Part shown: positions 61,815-64,000 of the stretch, piece after piece
How the letters are laid out: every line of letters starts with the position of its first letter
Position numbering within the stretch: the first letter of the stretch is position 1
Origin: Christiangramia echinicola DSM 19838
GTDB taxonomy: Bacteria > Bacteroidota > Bacteroidia > Flavobacteriales > Flavobacteriaceae
NCBI RefSeq assembly: GCF_000423065.1
Contig: NZ_AUHG01000012.1
Span: 62,001 to 126,000 of the forward strand
Length of the DNA stretch: 64,000 nucleotides
Reading direction: 5' to 3'
Translations under genes and position numbers: made by a program
Notes under the pieces: model-generated
The model's database searches: none
What the model was told of the DNA's origin: nothing
Seen by the model: the letters and a program-made list of their open reading frames with translations, nothing else

Positions 61815-61833
61815 TTCAAATATATTGTATTGG

Positions 61834-63030
61834 TTATTTACTGATTTTTGTTTTCATTTCCTTAAACAGTTCTTTATACAAACCTCGAGCAATTAATATT
61901 TTCATGATTTCATTGGTTCCAGCGTAAATTCGGGCGACCCGGTTGTCTGCATACATACGTGCGATTGGATAATCCCACATATAACCATAACCTCCAAATA
62001 ACTGAAGGCATTCATCAACAACTTTATTATGCATTTCTGTGGCAGAAAACTTTGCCATTGAAGCGCTTTCAGCAGTAAGTTTATGATTTGATAATAATAT
62101 AGTGCAACGATCTAAAAATGCCTGATGTACTTGTAATTGTGTTGCACACTCCGCTAATTTAAATTGAGTGTTTTGAAATGCACCAATTGGTTGTTTAAAA
62201 GCTGTTCTCGTCGAGGTATATTCAATCGTATTTTCTATAGCACCTTCAGCTCCGCCAATAGCATTTAGAGCGACAATTAATCGTTCTCTGGCCAATTCTT
62301 TCATCATTATTTTGAAACCTGAACCTTCGACACCTAATAAATTCTCTTTTGGAACTTTTACATTATCAAAAAATAATTCGCAGGTATCCTGTGCTTTCAT
62401 ACCAATTTTCTTGAAAGGAATTCCTTTTTCAAATCCTTCAGAATCACTTTCAATTATCAGTAAGGATATGCCCTCTTTATCTGTACCACTATTGGTCTTA
62501 ACTGCAACTATAGACATATTACTCATATAACCATTTGTGATAAAAGTTTTCTGTCCATTTACCAGGTAATGGTCACCCTTATCTATTGCCCTGGTTGTAA
62601 TTGCCTGGAGGTCACTACCACAATCTGGCTCAGTCATTCCCAGAGAAGTAATCATTTTTCCTGAAGCCATTTTAGGAAGATATTTTAGTTTTTGAGCCTC
62701 GGTTCCATATTTTAAAAGGTATGGGGCAATAACATCTGAATGAAGAGAAAAACCTGGTCCGGAAACACCTTTTTTTGCCAATTCTTCTATGAACAATGCA
62801 CTAAAACTGAAATCTAATCCGCCACCACCATACTCTTCAGGTATATCTATACATAACAATCCCAATTCACCCGCACGTTCCCATATTTCACGACTAACCA
62901 TTCCATTTTTCTCCCATTCTTCTATCTGATCCAACATTTCATTATTGATGAAATCCTGAATCATTTTCTGGGTCATTATATGTTCTTCTGATGAATATAT
63001 TTCACGCTCTAATAATACATTGTCTAACAT
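61834..63030 (-). CDS. Acyl-CoA dehydrogenase (long-chain type)
   Basis: 398 residues, complete three-domain family fold. SLGMTEPDCGSDLQAI near 135 is the FAD/substrate loop. TFITNGYMSN and GMKAQDTCELFFDNVKVPKENLLG mark the beta domain. CLQLFGGYGYMWDYPIARMYADNRVARIYAGTNEIMK is the C-terminal FAD-binding segment, here quoted only by its key residues GGYGY and GTNEI. It oxidises acyl-CoA to trans-2-enoyl-CoA and passes electrons to ETF. Monocistronic with a full-consensus promoter about 120 bases upstream. Confidence 0.94.
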   Translation of the reverse strand: MLDNVLLEREIYSSEEHIMTQKMIQDFINNEMLDQIEEWEKNGMVSREIWERAGELGLLCIDIPEEYGGGGLDFSFSALFIEELAKKGVSGPGFSLHSDVIAPYLLKYGTEAQKLKYLPKMASGKMITSLGMTEPDCGSDLQAITTRAIDKGDHYLVNGQKTFITNGYMSNMSIVAVKTNSGTDKEGISLLIIESDSEGFEKGIPFKKIGMKAQDTCELFFDNVKVPKENLLGVEGSGFKIMMKELARERLIVALNAIGGAEGAIENTIEYTSTRTAFKQPIGAFQNTQFKLAECATQLQVHQAFLDRCTILLSNHKLTAESASMAKFSATEMHNKVVDECLQLFGGYGYMWDYPIARMYADNRVARIYAGTNEIMKILIARGLYKELFKEMKTKISK

Positions 63031-63148
63031 AGCTCACCATTATTTAAATTATTATAGAATAAAAATCTTCAAGCTTATTTTACATAATCCTGAATGAGAA
63101 AGGGATTTCCTGAACACTTAATAATTTAGATATAAATGGGTTATAAAT

Positions 63149-63178
63149 CAAACTTAATTTTCACCTAATAAAATACAA
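63149..63178 (-). promoter_or_regulatory. Promoter TTG-N19-TAAGTTTG for acyl-CoA dehydrogenase
   Basis: On the minus strand TTG (63178-63176), exactly 19 bases, TAAGTTTG (63156-63149). It predicts a leader of about 115 bases. Confidence 0.65.
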
Positions 63179-63287
63179 ATATGAATTTTAGGTGGTTGAT
63201 GAGAGTTACTTAGGGTTTTAGGGATAAAAATAATAACCTTCTGGTGCATTATTTTCTTGGAACCCCAGATTATCCTAAAGGAATTCG

Positions 63288-63773
63288 TTACAGATAATCA
63301 GTAAAATTCTGCCTTAAGGATTGCAATTTCGGTTCAATATATACTTTACAAAAAGGCCTTTCAGGATCTGTTTTATAATAATTGGTTATCTCCTTTCTAG
63401 ATGCTTTATAAGTACCAAATTCATAAACCTTAGTGATAATTTCGTTTTGCTGAATTTCTTTAAGATCGTTCAGGATAAGATTTGCTTCTAATGATTGAGG
63501 TTTTGAAAATGTATAAATTGCTGAAAGGTATTTAAATCTCATGCTGTGATCTGAAGAACTATTATGGGTGTGAAGATGGATTTGAATCAAGTTATGAAGA
63601 GAGATCATTTCAGGATTAAAATGAACAATAACACCTTCGTAAAAGTTTTCCGGCTCATTCTTCACAGCAATATATCCTTGCTCCACCTGGTTTACTCCTT
63701 TAATCGACTGAAATACAGCCTCGGTACACCAATGGCAACCACCTCCGAATCCTATTTTTTCTAGTTCTTTCAA
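63288..63773 (-). CDS. msrA: Peptide methionine sulfoxide reductase A
   Basis: 161 residues. Catalytic GGCHWCTEAVF at 11-21 with Cys13 and a second Cys16, then GVNQVEQGYIAVK and YEGVIVHFNPEMIS. It reduces the S-epimer of methionine sulfoxide in proteins. No signal peptide, so cytosolic. A hairpin 14-45 bases upstream belongs to the preceding gene. Confidence 0.95.
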   Translation of the reverse strand: MKELEKIGFGGGCHWCTEAVFQSIKGVNQVEQGYIAVKNEPENFYEGVIVHFNPEMISLHNLIQIHLHTHNSSSDHSMRFKYLSAIYTFSKPQSLEANLILNDLKEIQQNEIITKVYEFGTYKASRKEITNYYKTDPERPFCKVYIEPKLQSLRQNFTDYL

Positions 63774-63786
63774 ATTAAATTAAATA

Positions 63787-63818
63787 AAAAACCGGTATTA
63801 AGATAACTAATACCGGTT
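63787..63818 (-). terminator. Terminator of the PepSY-like gene
   Basis: Arms AACCGGTATTA / TAATACCGGTT, 7-base loop; the A-run on the plus strand gives a U-tract on the minus strand. A second, weaker hairpin (TCCCG/CGGGA) lies at 63829-63849 and may assist. Confidence 0.8.
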
Positions 63819-63866
63819 AATTCAAAGTCCCGGTATAATACTTCGGGATCTCCATATTTGAAATAT

Positions 63867-64000
63867 TTATTCAATTATAGATCCGTCTTCACGAAACATA
63901 ACATCTTTATTTTTTCCTTTTTGCTTGAATTCCACATCATAAAATTCCCCTTTTTTAGCACTTTGAACATGCTCTACTTCAGTGATCTCATAATCTGAAT
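63867..64000 (-). CDS. PepSY-like domain protein, C-terminal end (cut by window edge)
   Basis: 43 codons plus stop visible. The pattern YEITEVEHVQ-x5-EFYDVEFKQ-x6-DVMFREDGSIIE resembles the repeat unit of PepSY-like secreted proteins, which end in a DG(S/K) turn after a charged beta strand. The rest lies outside the window, so location and function cannot be judged. A terminator lies about 50 bases past the stop. Confidence 0.6.
   Translation of the reverse strand, partial: SDYEITEVEHVQSAKKGEFYDVEFKQKGKNKDVMFREDGSIIE

Overview
The window is chromosomal DNA of a marine-type Flavobacteriaceae (Bacteroidota). I base this on low GC, no purine-rich Shine-Dalgarno sequences before starts, many promoters of the TTG-N19-TAnnTTTG type, bshA (bacillithiol), a TonB-dependent receptor, a split 2-oxoacid E1 fused into one chain, and several lineage-typical lipoproteins and DUF genes. 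From memory of protein families, Gramella/Christiangramia or a close relative is the best guess. No rRNA, tRNA, IS element, prophage or CRISPR array was seen.

Layout. 1-1320 (minus): tsaD then rsmE, the latter cut by the window edge. 1379-7295 (plus): tamB, then pfkA-mgsA. 7296-10505 (minus): ridA and lptD. 10642-14949 (plus): cell-wall amidase, MlaD/MCE protein and a two-gene HdrDE-like Fe-S module. 15034-19580 (plus): a conserved unknown, a NagZ/beta-lactamase fusion, and bshA. 20274-27993 (plus): large FAD/Fe-S oxidoreductase, PAS histidine kinase plus single-domain response regulator, aroC, dicarboxylate/amino-acid symporter. 27990-30593 (minus): DCC thiol oxidoreductase and mutS2. 30641 onward: ung, then a minus-strand run of a barrel protein, a ScyD/E-like lipoprotein and a DUF4412-like protein. 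35258-41377 (minus): a cytosolic substrate-binding-like protein overlapping ppk1, a nucleoside phosphorylase, a DUF1835 protein, a SUI1 factor and a 2OG-Fe(II)-type oxygenase. 41500-45085 (plus): fused E1, DUF1328 mini-protein, lipocalin-like and OmpA lipoproteins.

The most distinctive locus is 45165-51394: eight tightly coupled plus-strand genes. They encode a FAD monooxygenase/reductase, a SAM methyltransferase, a type III polyketide synthase, a FabI/FabL-like reductase, a FabZ-like dehydratase, a FabF-like ketosynthase, an acyl carrier protein and a 4'-phosphopantetheinyl transferase. This looks like a self-contained pathway in which a private acyl chain primes a type III PKS and the ring is then methylated and oxidised. 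A phenolic lipid, alkylpyrone or lipoquinone is plausible; the product cannot be read from the sequence.

The right end (51478-64000) holds a metallo-beta-lactamase-like protein with lost zinc motif, a membrane protein, an Aquifex-type aconitase, a short HPF/RaiA, a nucleoside deaminase, an FNT-family channel with a charged mini-protein, a TonB-dependent receptor, a DUF4251 lipoprotein, two small unknowns, an acyl-CoA dehydrogenase, msrA and the end of a PepSY-like gene.

Start-codon choice needs care here: tamB has no ATG/GTG/TTG start that keeps its full N-terminus, and lptD and mlaD appear to start at TTG.
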